Assembly: GCF_015207705.1 (NCBI RefSeq)
Contig: NZ_JADEWI010000001.1
Location: 186,001 to 250,000, forward strand
DNA length: 64,000 nucleotides
Direction: 5' to 3'
Origin: Nostoc sp. LEGE 06077
GTDB taxonomy: Bacteria; Cyanobacteriota; Cyanobacteriia; Cyanobacteriales; Nostocaceae
Below the pieces are notes generated by a model. That model had not been told where the DNA came from and did no database searches. It was given only the letters and a program-made list of their open reading frames with translations. The translations under genes were made by a program, and so were the position numbers. Positions 9,033-18,220 of this stretch are shown here, in pieces (the first letter of the stretch is position 1; each line of letters begins with the position of its first letter).

Positions 9033-9255
9033 CTGGTTCAGAGTATATGTCTTAAGTAGTTGTACAAATTTAAATTTATTAGTAGAGGTAGGGAACAGAA
9101 AAAGAAGATATGCAATTAACTCTGTGTGAGTACTTACTTGTGTTTAGGAACTGACAATTAAACACATATCCCATTATTCACGGACAAAGAAGACAAGGGA
9201 AATAGAAGTTTTGTTAAGGAAACGAATTGAATAATTTATTTTTTGGAGTACCCTT

Positions 9256-10002
9256 GTGCTATCTGGATTACTGATTCTGTATTTAGAAAAACCAGTACTG
9301 GCTCATATTGGACATGGCGAATTTTATACCAAAATCTTGATTCACCAACAGCTAACTCCAAGTTTGATCATCACGGGATTGGGTATAGCCTTTCTATTTG
9401 GAGCCGGACACGCCCTTTCACCAGGACATGGCAAAACAATGGTAGCTGCTTATCTTGTTGGTTCGCAGGGAACACCAAAACAGGCGCTAGTATTGGGACT
9501 TGTCACCACCATCACTCATACACTAGGAGTTTTTATCTTGGGACTTGTGGCTTTGGTGGCTGCACAGTATATCTTGCCAGAAACACTATATCCAATTCTC
9601 GGTTTGCTCAGTGGTTTAACTGTATGCGGAGTTGGTTTTTGGCTCTTAGATGAACGCCTGACTACTCATGAACACACACATAAGCATCATCACCATCATC
9701 CACCAACCAAATCCCTAATTGCATTAGGAATTGCCGGGGGTATTGTACCTTGTCCCTCGGCACTGGTTTTATTATTGAGTGCGATCGCTTTGCATCAAGC
9801 TGCTTACGGTGTAGTGTTAGTTAGTGCATTTAGCCTCGGATTAGCATCGGTGTTGGTGGCGATCGGGTTGGTTGTTGTTTATGCTCATCAATGGATAGAT
9901 CATTTACCCAACAGTGCTAAACTGCTGCAAAACTTATCGATGGTGGGTGCTGTTGGCGTAATTGTCATAGGTGCAGCATTAACCGCAATTTCTGTGATTT
10001 AG
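9256..10002 (+). CDS. NicO/RcnA-type nickel/cobalt transporter
   Basis: The 248-residue polytopic protein shows the NicO family signatures: GAGHALSPGHGKTMVAAYLVG in the first helix pair, a cytoplasmic His-rich loop (THEHTHKHHHHHPP, about residues 136-150) and GGIVPCPSALVLLL. Such proteins export Ni2+ or Co2+ across the inner membrane. The start is odd: only GTG at 9256 is available in frame, and a TTG with a good AAGGA sequence at 9227 is in another frame (TTG AAT AAT TTA TTT TTT...). A lost or gained base in the signal-peptide region is possible. A CsoR-type sensor is encoded at 31.5 kb, but no direct link is visible. Confidence 0.85.
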   Translation: MLSGLLILYLEKPVLAHIGHGEFYTKILIHQQLTPSLIITGLGIAFLFGAGHALSPGHGKTMVAAYLVGSQGTPKQALVLGLVTTITHTLGVFILGLVALVAAQYILPETLYPILGLLSGLTVCGVGFWLLDERLTTHEHTHKHHHHHPPTKSLIALGIAGGIVPCPSALVLLLSAIALHQAAYGVVLVSAFSLGLASVLVAIGLVVVYAHQWIDHLPNSAKLLQNLSMVGAVGVIVIGAALTAISVI

Positions 10003-10086
10003 AGCAGTCAAAGCTTGGCAATACGTTTGCAATATGGCGGTGGCAGAATTTTTGGCAGTGATTTTGCCGCTTGAGGATGACAAATT

Positions 10087-10650
10087 ATGAAAGAACCATG
10101 TCAATACCCATCTCCTGGTGTGATTGCGATCGCTCGTCGTGTCAAACCAGGGTTAGAAGAAGCTTTTGAGGAAGCAACCAAAGGCGTGATTCTAGCAGCC
10201 AGCACCTTTCCCGGCTATATGGGGAGTGATGTTTTATATCCGCTAACTAAAAAAGGCGAGTGGCAGTTAATTTTGCGGTTTGACACAGCTAAACATTTAC
10301 ACGAATGGGAAGAATCTTTGATTTGTCAAGGTTGGATTGCCCGCGCCGAAGCTCTCACAGTAGATGGAGCCAAGGTTATGCGTGTCAACAGCCTAGAAGC
10401 TTGGTTTGCTCTCCCAGAAATACCCAATGCCTTACCACCACCCAAATGGAAAACTGCGATCGTCAGTGCAGTCGGTCTTTATCCCGTGATTTCGATTCTG
10501 CCGAATCTTCTCACACCCATTACCAGTGTCCTACCTGTGTGGATAGCTAGTCTGGTGAATATTAGCATCATGATGCCCTTGATGACTTGGGTGATTATGC
10601 CCCAGGTAACACGTTTGTTTAAAGGTTGGCTTTATCCATCCAAAAGGTAA
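10087..10650 (+). CDS. Antibiotic-biosynthesis-monooxygenase (ABM) domain protein with membrane tail
   Basis: Residues 10-100 of 187 resemble the ABM dimeric alpha-beta barrel: VIAIARRVKPGLEEAFEEAT, then FPGYMGSDVLYP and WQLILRFDTAKHLHEWEES. The C-terminal third has two hydrophobic helices (about residues 120-140 and 150-172), the usual layout of the membrane-anchored ABM proteins. The fold is used by quinol/heme monooxygenases and by binding proteins; the activity here is unknown. It follows the metal exporter by 84 bases on the same strand and may be cotranscribed. Confidence 0.75.
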   Translation: MKEPCQYPSPGVIAIARRVKPGLEEAFEEATKGVILAASTFPGYMGSDVLYPLTKKGEWQLILRFDTAKHLHEWEESLICQGWIARAEALTVDGAKVMRVNSLEAWFALPEIPNALPPPKWKTAIVSAVGLYPVISILPNLLTPITSVLPVWIASLVNISIMMPLMTWVIMPQVTRLFKGWLYPSKR

Positions 10651-10670
10651 TTAAGTTATATGGTTAGGAC

Positions 10671-10771
10671 TTACGCATAAAAACGAAAAATCAAGGGTTG
10701 TGGAGAGGATGACGGGATGTATGTATCTAAAACCCTTACACCCAGTCTCCACAGAAAATCTTTGTGCGTAA
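10671..10771. repeat. Inverted-repeat element, MITE-like, 101 bp
   Basis: The ends TTACGCATAAA and TTTGTGCGTAA are inverted copies with one mismatch. The right half (reverse complement: TTACGCACAAAGATTTTCTG...GGGTGTAAGGG) closely matches 30422-30471, so the two sites belong to one dispersed family. No protein is encoded. It lies just upstream of the old yellow enzyme gene and creates a false N-terminal extension of that frame. Confidence 0.6.
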
Positions 10772-10812
10772 ATTGTAATGGTAATTTCTCAATCACAAAG
10801 GACACAGAACAA

Positions 10813-11901
10813 ATGACCAACAATCAAGATTTATTCTCACCCATCCAGCTTGGTGGCTACACTTTACCCAACCGAATTGTTATGGCTCCGATGACGCGCA
10901 ATCGGGCTGGGGAGGACAATGCACCAACGCCACTGAATGCTACATATTACGCTCAACGTGCCACGGCTGGGTTGATTGTCACCGAAGGTTCGCAAGTATC
11001 ACCCCAAGGTTTGGGTTATCCCGCCACACCAGGAATTCACTCTCAATCACAGATTACAGGCTGGCAAGAAGTGACAAAAGCAGTACATAGTGCAGGTGGC
11101 AGAATCTTTTTGCAACTATGGCATACAGGACGCATTTCTCACCCTTCCTTACAAGCAGATGGCGCATTACCTGTAGCGCCTTCTGCGATCGCACCTGCTG
11201 GTAATGCCATGACTTACACTGGTGATCAACCGTTTGTGACACCTCGCCCATTGGATTTAGATGAGATTCCCAGTGTGATTGATCAATTCCGTCAAGGCGC
11301 GAAGAATGCCCTAGAAGCTGGTTTTGATGGTGTGGAAATTCACGGAGCTTTTGGGTATCTAATTGATCAGTTTTTACAAGATGGTGCTAATCAACGTAGC
11401 GATCGCTATGGTGGTTCCATTGAAAATCGGGCGCGGTTTCTGTTGGAAGTAACAGAAGCAGTGTGTAGCGTTTGGGGTTCAGGGCGGGTAGGCGTGAAAC
11501 TATCACCCAGCAACACATTTAACGATATCCATGATTCTGATCCGAAATCAACCTTTAGCTATGCGATCGCTGCCCTCAAGAACTTTAACTTAGGATATCT
11601 GCACTTAATGGAACCCACACCCGCAGATATTCGCCACGGTGGGAAACCAATTCCTGTAGCTGCGTTTCGCCCTTTATATCCTGGCGTGTTGATTGCTAAT
11701 GGTGGTTACGATAAACAAAAAGGTAATGCTGCGATCGCAAATGGCATTGCAGACTTAATTTCCTTTGGTGCATTATTTCTCGCCAATCCTGACTTACCCA
11801 AACGTTTCCAATTAGATGCACCCCTAAATTCAGGCGATCGCCATACCTACTACGGTGGTGATGAGAAAGGTTACACAGACTATCCTTTTTTATCCTCTTA
11901 G
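10813..11901 (+). CDS. Old yellow enzyme-family alkene reductase
   Basis: The product (362 residues) is an FMN-dependent TIM-barrel ene-reductase related to N-ethylmaleimide reductase NemA. Visible motifs are LPNRIVMAPMTRNRA at the FMN site, LQLWHTGRISHPS, FDGVEIHGAFGYLIDQFL, NQRSDRYGGSIENRARF and the C-terminal FGALFLANPDLPKRF. It reduces activated C=C bonds with NAD(P)H. The frame is open 96 bases further upstream, but that stretch is an inverted-repeat element, so MTNNQDLFSP (ATG at 10813) is the start. It converges on the MFS gene with a shared hairpin. Confidence 0.95.
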   Translation: MTNNQDLFSPIQLGGYTLPNRIVMAPMTRNRAGEDNAPTPLNATYYAQRATAGLIVTEGSQVSPQGLGYPATPGIHSQSQITGWQEVTKAVHSAGGRIFLQLWHTGRISHPSLQADGALPVAPSAIAPAGNAMTYTGDQPFVTPRPLDLDEIPSVIDQFRQGAKNALEAGFDGVEIHGAFGYLIDQFLQDGANQRSDRYGGSIENRARFLLEVTEAVCSVWGSGRVGVKLSPSNTFNDIHDSDPKSTFSYAIAALKNFNLGYLHLMEPTPADIRHGGKPIPVAAFRPLYPGVLIANGGYDKQKGNAAIANGIADLISFGALFLANPDLPKRFQLDAPLNSGDRHTYYGGDEKGYTDYPFLSS

Positions 11902-11929
11902 TGCTGAGTAAGAAAAAAGTACTCAGCAC
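11901..11929. terminator. Bidirectional hairpin terminator between convergent genes
   Basis: A 10-bp perfect stem (GTGCTGAGTA / TACTCAGCAC) with a nine-base A-rich loop begins at the last base of the upstream gene's stop codon. It sits between the ends of the ene-reductase (+) and the MFS (-) genes, so it can serve both. Confidence 0.7.
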
Positions 11930-11939
11930 GATAAAAACC

Positions 11940-13181
11940 CTAATTAGCTTGGCTAATCACAGAACTAGAAAAACTACGTTTGAGCATAAATACAGACAAC
12001 ACAATTCCTAAAATTGCCAGTGCTGTAGTTGGATAAAAGAAAACCGTATAACTGCCAAATATATCTCTAATTCTGCCAGCTAACAAAGTTCCGCCCAAAG
12101 CCCCTGCACCGTAAGCTGTGAAAACTAGACCGTAATTTTTGGCATAGTCGGCGGAGGAGAACAAAATTAAGGTGGTGGTTGGAGCGATCGCTAACCAGCC
12201 ACCAAAAGAAAAGTAAAATAGGGAAAACGCTATTAAATAAGTAGTGACAGTTCCTTGGCCAGCTTTTAGCATCATCAGCGACGCAACTAATACTAAAGTA
12301 AAAGAAACAATTGCTGCTAACTTCGGACTAAAACGGTCAGTAAACCAGCCAAAAAATATCCTGCCTAAAGCATTAAATACTGCAAATAAAGAAACTGTAC
12401 TTGCGGCTGTAGTTGCATCTAGTTTAATGATTTCTTGAGCTAAAGGACTAGAAATACCAATTGCTGCCAATCCTGAGAATGTGCCGATTGTATAACAAAT
12501 CCACAAACCGTAAAATGCTGGCGTTTGCAATATCTCAGAATTGGTGAGTGATGTACTTCCCTGAACTGAAACATTGGGATTCCACCCGGCTGGTTTCCAA
12601 TCTTGGGGGGGTGGTTGCAACACAGTGGCGATCGCTAAAATAATCAGTGTAAAAGCTATACCTAAAATTACGAAAGTTTGCCGCACTCCATAACTATCAA
12701 TTAGTGATTTAGCCAAAGGTGCGGTAATTAATGGCGATAGCCCAAAACCAATCACAGTTAAACCAACTGCAATACCTTTTTTATCAGGAAACCACTTAGC
12801 TATTACGGCTAACGGTACACCATAAACTATACCTACACCCGCACCAGCAATTACACCATAGGTCAAAGCCAGTACTTGTAAATTGCCGTTGAGACTAGAC
12901 AATATATAACCAAGTCCCATAATTACACCACCAACTGCGGTGATTCTCCGAGTACCGAAGCGGTTGATGTAAAAGCCCGTAATGGGCATCAATATGGCAA
13001 ACACGATTAACAAAACCGTAAATGGCAACAAACTTTCTGTTGCGTTAATATTCAGTAATTTCTCTAAAGGTTTTCTAAAAATACTCCATGAATAAACAGT
13101 GCCAAGGCAGAGTGACACCGTTGCCCCAAGCGGGATCAGCAACCATCTGCCTTTTTCTACGGGCATACCAAAAAGCCGCAT
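11940..13181 (-). CDS. OFA-family MFS transporter (oxalate/formate antiporter-like)
   Basis: This 413-residue protein has about twelve membrane helices. It shows features of the OFA branch of the major facilitator superfamily: GTVYSWSIFRKPLE in helix 1, NRFGTRRITAVGG after helix 2 and WFPDKKGIAVGLTVIGFGLSPL between helices 4 and 5. Members carry oxalate, formate, lactate or other monocarboxylates; the substrate here is not known. It is divergent from the CDF gene with a 222-base shared upstream region. Confidence 0.88.
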   Translation of the reverse strand: MRLFGMPVEKGRWLLIPLGATVSLCLGTVYSWSIFRKPLEKLLNINATESLLPFTVLLIVFAILMPITGFYINRFGTRRITAVGGVIMGLGYILSSLNGNLQVLALTYGVIAGAGVGIVYGVPLAVIAKWFPDKKGIAVGLTVIGFGLSPLITAPLAKSLIDSYGVRQTFVILGIAFTLIILAIATVLQPPPQDWKPAGWNPNVSVQGSTSLTNSEILQTPAFYGLWICYTIGTFSGLAAIGISSPLAQEIIKLDATTAASTVSLFAVFNALGRIFFGWFTDRFSPKLAAIVSFTLVLVASLMMLKAGQGTVTTYLIAFSLFYFSFGGWLAIAPTTTLILFSSADYAKNYGLVFTAYGAGALGGTLLAGRIRDIFGSYTVFFYPTTALAILGIVLSVFMLKRSFSSSVISQAN

Positions 13182-13403
13182 ATATTACATCTATCCTGTA
13201 GAATTATTTTTTCAACAGTATCTCACCTTTTGGTCTGGAAAATAATTTGACCCCATGCTTTTCCCACAATCTTCTAGTCTTTCTTTTGACTTTTGCCTTG
13301 TCTTACCAGCCTGTGTTTAAAAAAACCTAAAAGTCTGAAGATAGATAAAACTAAAGGCTAAATTTGTTACAGTTACGTAAAAATTACAGTTAAGTAGTTT
13401 GAG

Positions 13404-14315
13404 ATGAGTAGCCCAACAGCCCGTTCTTACGCTTTCTTATCAATTGCAGCCGCAGTTGTGACTATTGTTTTAAAGTTTGGGGCTTACCTATTAACAGGTT
13501 CAGTCGGGCTACTGTCTGATGCCATTGAATCATGTGTAAATTTATTAGCTGCACTAGTGGCATTATGGGCATTAACTTATGCAGCCAAACCAGCCGATGC
13601 CGAACATACCTTTGGGCATTCTAAAGCCGAGTATTTTTCGAGTGGTGCTGAAGGTGCATTGATTGTCGTGGCGGCTATGAGTATTGCAGTCGAAGCTTGG
13701 GGAAGGTTGCAGCATCCAGAACCACTGAATCAACTGGGATTAGGGCTAGTCTTGTCATTATTAGCCACAGTAGTGAATGGTGTGGTGGCTGTTGTCTTAC
13801 TCAAAGCCGGAAAACGCTTACGTTCAATTACCTTGCGAGCAGATGCTCATCACCTATTAACTGATGTCTGGACTTCCGGTGGTGTGATATTGGGAATTTT
13901 TCTGGTGCAGGTAACAGGTTGGTTGATACTTGACCCCATCATTGCCCTATTGGTAGCAGTTAATATTGTTTGGGCTGGATTCCGTTTGCTGCGGGAAACA
14001 TTTTTTGGGCTACTGGACACCGCTTTACCAAAAGAAGAACAAGAAATTATCCGACGGATATTTAGCGAGTACGAACATCAAAATATTCAGTTCCATGCAA
14101 TGCGCTCTCGGTTAGCGGGGACACGTCGCTTTATTTCCTTTCACGTTTTAGTACCGGGAGCTTGGACAGTGCAGCAAGGACACAATTTATGTGAAGAAAT
14201 TGAGTTAAAAATTATTCAAGCCCTGCCAGGAAGCAGCATTATCACCCACCTCGAACCTGTAGAAGACCCAACATCTTGGAATGATTTGGAATTGGAGCGT
14301 CCAATTAACCAGTAG
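13404..14315 (+). CDS. Cation diffusion facilitator (CDF) family metal transporter
   Basis: The 303-residue protein has the CDF layout: six helices (residues 10-215) followed by a cytoplasmic metal-binding domain. The membrane zinc-site motifs are LLSDAIESCVN in helix 2 and ADAHHLLTDVWTS in helix 5. FGHSKAEYFSSGAEG follows helix 2 as in the family. The C-terminal domain includes QFHAMRSRLAGTRRFISFHVLVPG and a terminal HLEP. The family exports Zn2+, Co2+, Fe2+ or Mn2+ in exchange for protons; the metal is not decided by the sequence alone. Confidence 0.93.
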   Translation: MSSPTARSYAFLSIAAAVVTIVLKFGAYLLTGSVGLLSDAIESCVNLLAALVALWALTYAAKPADAEHTFGHSKAEYFSSGAEGALIVVAAMSIAVEAWGRLQHPEPLNQLGLGLVLSLLATVVNGVVAVVLLKAGKRLRSITLRADAHHLLTDVWTSGGVILGIFLVQVTGWLILDPIIALLVAVNIVWAGFRLLRETFFGLLDTALPKEEQEIIRRIFSEYEHQNIQFHAMRSRLAGTRRFISFHVLVPGAWTVQQGHNLCEEIELKIIQALPGSSIITHLEPVEDPTSWNDLELERPINQ

Positions 14316-14467
14316 TCCAAAAAATAGGTAATTAATTAATAATGTAATAACTGTAAAATGAGGTTTATAGATATTGCGATCGCCATTTAATCTTGGTTGA
14401 GAAGTTTGGCAGACGTTAACAGTAAAACATCTGCCATGCTTGATGAGCAGTACTGACTTTCCTCAGT

Positions 14468-15289
14468 TTAACTCTGGAGGAATGCCAGTAAATCGCTATT
14501 AAACTTGTCTCGATGGGTGCTAAATAATCCGTGGTCTGCGCCTGGATAGACTTTAAGAATCGAATCTTTGACAATTTGTGCAGAAAGTAAAGATGAGTTA
14601 GCTAACGGCACAATTTGGTCATCGTCACCATGAATGATCAGTGTTGGCACATCAAACTTCTTTAGATCTTCAGTGAAATCGGTTTCGGAGAAAGCCTTGA
14701 TGCAGTCGATCGCACCTTTAAGACCAACCTGCATACTCCATAGCCAGAACTGTTCTCGTACACCTGGGGAAACCTTGGCAGTCGGACGGTTTGCACCATA
14801 GAATGATTCACTCAGGTCTTTGTAGAACTGAGAGCGATCGCTCGCCACACCTGCGCGGATGTTGTCAAAGACTTCTAGCGGTAATCCACCAGGATTCCCT
14901 TCAGTTTTGAGCATAAGTGGCGGTACTGCACCCACTAACACAGCTTTAGCCACGCGATTTGTCCCGTGGCGACCAATATAACGGGCAACCTCACCACCTC
15001 CAGTAGAATGACCAACTAAGACAACATCTTTTAAGTCCAGCGTCTGAATCAGTGTCGCCAGATCATCTGCATAGGTATCCATCTCATTGCCGTTCCAAGG
15101 TTGGCTGGATCGGCCATGTCCGCGACGATCATGGGCGATCGCCCGATAACCATGATCTGCCAGAAAAACCAATTGCTCGTCCCAAGCATCAGCATTCAGA
15201 GGCCAACCGTGACTGAAAACCACAGGTTGTCTTGTACCCCAATCTTTGTAATATATCTGCGTGCCGTCTTGAGTTGTGATTATACTCAT
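14468..15289 (-). CDS. Alpha/beta hydrolase, non-heme chloroperoxidase type
   Basis: The 273-residue product matches the cofactor-free haloperoxidase/esterase group. Motifs are [17 protein letters not shown] (oxyanion region), [14 protein letters not shown], the nucleophile elbow [27 protein letters not shown] with the catalytic aspartate and [12 protein letters not shown] with the histidine. These enzymes hydrolyse esters and can form peracids; the physiological substrate is unknown. The length is standard and the ATG has AAGGATG just before it. Confidence 0.92.
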   Translation of the reverse strand: MSIITTQDGTQIYYKDWGTRQPVVFSHGWPLNADAWDEQLVFLADHGYRAIAHDRRGHGRSSQPWNGNEMDTYADDLATLIQTLDLKDVVLVGHSTGGGEVARYIGRHGTNRVAKAVLVGAVPPLMLKTEGNPGGLPLEVFDNIRAGVASDRSQFYKDLSESFYGANRPTAKVSPGVREQFWLWSMQVGLKGAIDCIKAFSETDFTEDLKKFDVPTLIIHGDDDQIVPLANSSLLSAQIVKDSILKVYPGADHGLFSTHRDKFNSDLLAFLQS

Positions 15290-15699
15290 CCTTTAGGCTC
15301 CTTGCTTCTCCATCGGAATACAAAATTTGCCCTCGATAAAGTAACAATTATTTCATCATTTGCGTTCATCCTCTTCTATCGGCGGTTAATTCTTGTTTCC
15401 GTAGCTCACTAAGTCAGGAATCGCTATAAGTGGGTGAGTCTCGGTGTACTTGAATCTGGCTTTCAATTAGTTTTTGAAGCTATTGAATAATTCTTATTCA
15501 GCTTTTATCGGGCAAATATTGCTAATAATTTAGATAAGTAACTTTCTGTAAAACAGTAACAATTGTTGCTAATAAAATTAGTAGTTGGCGATAGGATTTT
15601 TGGATTATCCTTGACAAATCTTTAACAGCTTGGCTAAAACTAAGACCAAATAATTAGATTTTCACCTTTGAGAAAACTTGATAGTGCTGACAACAAAAA
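15290..15699. other. Intergenic region, 410 bases, no gene seen
   Basis: This AT-rich spacer lies between the divergent hydrolase and the small hypothetical gene at 15700. No frame in it has protein-like composition. A TTGACA sequence at 15612-15617 is a possible -35 element for the downstream gene, but no good -10 is spaced from it. Confidence 0.5.
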
Positions 15700-16020
15700 A
15701 TGACGAATTTGAATGATTTCCAAAAACTAATCGCCATTGCAAATGAACATGGAATTACTTGCCATGCAGCGCCCGAAGAGTGTTTAGTTGCATCCTTACC
15801 GGGAGATGATGATTTTTTATTAGCTTTTACTTGGTCTAGTGCAGTACAGGGAGAGACAGCAGAGCATGGACTAATAGCAATTAGCGTACAAGATATTACT
15901 AAAGAAATAACTGTTGCTGCTTGGCAGATTCCTACTTATTTATTTAGCAATGTCTTAAGACAGGCACAGATGCTTGTGACTGCCCATAAAGATTTTATGC
16001 TAGATAAAAATAATACATAG
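15700..16020 (+). CDS. Small hypothetical protein
   Basis: A 106-residue soluble protein that I cannot place in a family. It begins MTNLNDFQKLIAIANEHGI, has an acidic loop (LPGDDDFLLAFTW) and ends in a charged helix. Codon use resembles its neighbours. It lies 128 bases upstream of the fasciclin gene on the same strand, but separate promoters are possible. Confidence 0.6.
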   Translation: MTNLNDFQKLIAIANEHGITCHAAPEECLVASLPGDDDFLLAFTWSSAVQGETAEHGLIAISVQDITKEITVAAWQIPTYLFSNVLRQAQMLVTAHKDFMLDKNNT

Positions 16021-16148
16021 CTAAAAAACTATACATAGCATTCTGGTTACTGAAGATTCTTTTAATTAGGTATGTATCTAAAGGTAGATACTATCTAATG
16101 GCAAAAAGCTTACCGTTGTAACGAAATGTGAAGGAATAAATCAAAAAT

Positions 16149-16550
16149 ATGGCAGACATTGTTGATACTGCTGTGAATGCTGGTTCTTTTAATACTCTAG
16201 TTGCTGCGGTTAAAGCTGCTGGTCTAGTAGATACTCTCAAAGGAACTGGCCCATTTACTGTTTTTGCACCGACTGATGAAGCATTTGCAAAGCTTCCAGA
16301 AGGTACAGTAGATTCATTGCTCAAGGATATTCCAAAGCTCAAGAAAATCCTGACTTATCATGTAGTTTCAGGTAAAGTGTTGGCAGCCGATGTAGTGAAG
16401 CTGAAGTCAGCTACCACTGTTGAAGGTTCTGACGTAAAAATCGATGCTTCAAATGGTGTCAAAATTAATGATGCCAATGTTGCTACACCAGATGTTGCTG
16501 CTGATAATGGTGTTATTCACGTCATTGATACAGTGTTAATTCCTGCATAA
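16149..16550 (+). CDS. Fasciclin (FAS1) domain protein
   Basis: The 133-residue product is a single FAS1 domain. The two conserved boxes are visible: [20 protein letters not shown] near residues 34-53 and the H-box [11 protein letters not shown] near 72-82, with a terminal [16 protein letters not shown]1 domains mediate adhesion or ligand binding. No signal peptide is present, so this copy would stay in the cytoplasm unless exported another way; single-domain cyanobacterial FAS1 proteins without signal sequences are common. A strong hairpin terminator follows. Confidence 0.95.
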   Translation: MADIVDTAVNAGSFNTLVAAVKAAGLVDTLKGTGPFTVFAPTDEAFAKLPEGTVDSLLKDIPKLKKILTYHVVSGKVLAADVVKLKSATTVEGSDVKIDASNGVKINDANVATPDVAADNGVIHVIDTVLIPA

Positions 16551-16575
16551 GCAAAAGCTTGATAGGTGACATACT

Positions 16576-16612
16576 CCTACACTGTATGCTACTGCATACA
16601 GTGTAGGGTTTT
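16576..16612 (+). terminator. Rho-independent terminator after the FAS1 gene
   Basis: A 13-bp perfect stem (CCTACACTGTATG / CATACAGTGTAGG) closes a six-base loop and is followed by GTTTTC. It starts 25 bases after the FAS1 stop codon. Confidence 0.85.
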
Positions 16613-16787
16613 CAGTAAATACAGCTATTGCTTGGGAGATTAACTGAGCTTTAAGGGCATTAGTAAATTTGATTATTGAGTTTGTTTGGTGTAAAAAGAA
16701 ACTATGCGACAGGCGATCGCACAATTGTAAGCAAAGTTAATACTTGATTTCAAAATCTGTACATATAGTAGCGATCGCACTATATTC

Positions 16788-17042
16788 CTAAAACTGAGAC
16801 AGCAGCCTATTGTCTGGATCTAACTCTTGGGTCTTACCTGCACGAAATTTAGCGATCGCCTCAGATGCAAGTTTAGCGAGTAAGTCTAGGGAACTGGCAA
16901 AAGCTTGATCCCAACGGCATTCATCTTCTAGTTCTTCTAAAATCATAGCTGCGATTTCTACGGACAGCTTCGCTAACGCATCTTGCTCATCAGTGAGTAA
17001 AGTTTTCAATCGGGATATTGCGTATTCTAGTAGCTCACTCAT
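16788..17042 (-). CDS. Small antitoxin-like hypothetical protein
   Basis: The 84-residue product is helical and acidic, with ISRLKTLLTDEQDALAKL, an EELEDECRWDQAFASS centre and the end FRAGKTQELDP. This resembles small cyanobacterial proteins often paired with RelE-like toxins, where the EDE.RW..AF...D.L..L pattern is typical. No toxin frame is adjacent, so if it is an antitoxin it is an orphan. The ATG at 17042 is the only good start. Confidence 0.6.
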   Translation of the reverse strand: MSELLEYAISRLKTLLTDEQDALAKLSVEIAAMILEELEDECRWDQAFASSLDLLAKLASEAIAKFRAGKTQELDPDNRLLSQF

Positions 17043-17149
17043 AGCTGTCTATGTTGAATAAAATCCTACTATCAATTATCTCTGTTTAGCTTTATTTAGG
17101 GGTATAAGGTTGCGATCGCCAAAAGTAATTAGTGTAGCAGAGATGAATA

Positions 17150-18220
17150 TTAACTTCTCATTGAAGTCAGAACATCTGAATCAGGGGATTTTCTAAAAAT
17201 AGCTCCACGAGAAATTAGATCAGCTTTGTCTTTTTCAGTTAAGCCACGATTTTCTCCAAAAATAGTATTTTCTACAATCGTACTGGTAAAATCAGCTTCA
17301 CTAAGGTCTGCACCGGTAAGATCAGCATAGCTAAGGATAGTATTAAACAGATTACTTCCACAAAGATCCGCCCTGTAAAGTTTAGCTCCGTTTAGATTTG
17401 CTTCATGAAGGTTAGTTCCACTGAGGTCAGCACCAAGAAAGTTGACTCCACTAAAATTAGCACCACTTAGATCGGAGCCACTGAGGTCAGAGCCAATAAA
17501 ATTAGACTCATTAAGATAGGCTCTACTAAAATTGGCTTCACTAAGATGCGCCCTACTGAAGTTGGCTTCATTAAGGTAAGCTTCACTAAAATCAGAACCA
17601 CCAATATGCGCTCTGCTGAAGTTAGCTTCGCTGAGGTTGGCTTTACTAAAATTTGCTTCACTAAGGTTAGCTCTGCTGAAATTAGCACCAAAGAGATTGG
17701 CCTCATAAAAGTTAGTTCTACTGAGGTGAGCATCTCGAAAATCAGCATCTTGAAGTTCAGCCATATCAAAATTAGTCTCACGAAGATTGGCTTCACGAAA
17801 ATCTGCTCCAGAGAGATTAGCTCCAGATAAGTCAGCACCACGAAGATTAACTTGACTGAGATGGATCTCTGTTGATGTTTGTTGCCTCCAAAGATTCCAT
17901 TCAGGAATACTACGCTGCAACAATGCTACTAAAAATTCCCTACTGATTAAAGGTTCTAAGTTCTGATTTGATTGTTCTTCAGTTAACTCAAACGCTTGTT
18001 TACTTACTTTGGAATAGTTGCGATTTTGCCTGTATTCATCCCAAGCTACAAAAATAACCGCAATAAAAATATATAGCGTTAGCCAAGAGGATGGTAAACG
18101 ACCTCTGGTTACTAGTAGTAAGACCACAAAACCAAGAAAAACTATTACAACCTGCTTCAGTAGTGATTTCAGATTAACTTGAAATTTTGTTAGTGTGGGT
18201 AACTTAGGGCTTTCCAGCAC
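17150..18220 (-). CDS. Membrane-anchored pentapeptide-repeat protein
   Basis: The N-terminus has two membrane helices (about residues 25-45 and 50-62), then a cytoplasmic linker. From about residue 122 to 315 there are nearly 40 consecutive A(D/N)LxX pentapeptides (for example LRGADLSGANLSGADF), which form a right-handed quadrilateral beta-helix. The function is unknown; such helices act in protein binding or as scaffolds. GTG at 18220 is preceded by GGGAGGTAAAC, a strong Shine-Dalgarno, and is preferred over an upstream TTG. The start overlaps the end of the preceding membrane gene by 17 bases, which indicates translational coupling. Confidence 0.9.
   Translation of the reverse strand: MLESPKLPTLTKFQVNLKSLLKQVVIVFLGFVVLLLVTRGRLPSSWLTLYIFIAVIFVAWDEYRQNRNYSKVSKQAFELTEEQSNQNLEPLISREFLVALLQRSIPEWNLWRQQTSTEIHLSQVNLRGADLSGANLSGADFREANLRETNFDMAELQDADFRDAHLSRTNFYEANLFGANFSRANLSEANFSKANLSEANFSRAHIGGSDFSEAYLNEANFSRAHLSEANFSRAYLNESNFIGSDLSGSDLSGANFSGVNFLGADLSGTNLHEANLNGAKLYRADLCGSNLFNTILSYADLTGADLSEADFTSTIVENTIFGENRGLTEKDKADLISRGAIFRKSPDSDVLTSMRS

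Noticed and set aside
17467-17841. Repeat-rich 124-codon minus-strand frame and a 94-codon plus-strand frame inside the pentapeptide gene
   Set aside because: Shadows of the pentapeptide repeat, whose own frame gives regular A(D/N)LxX units.
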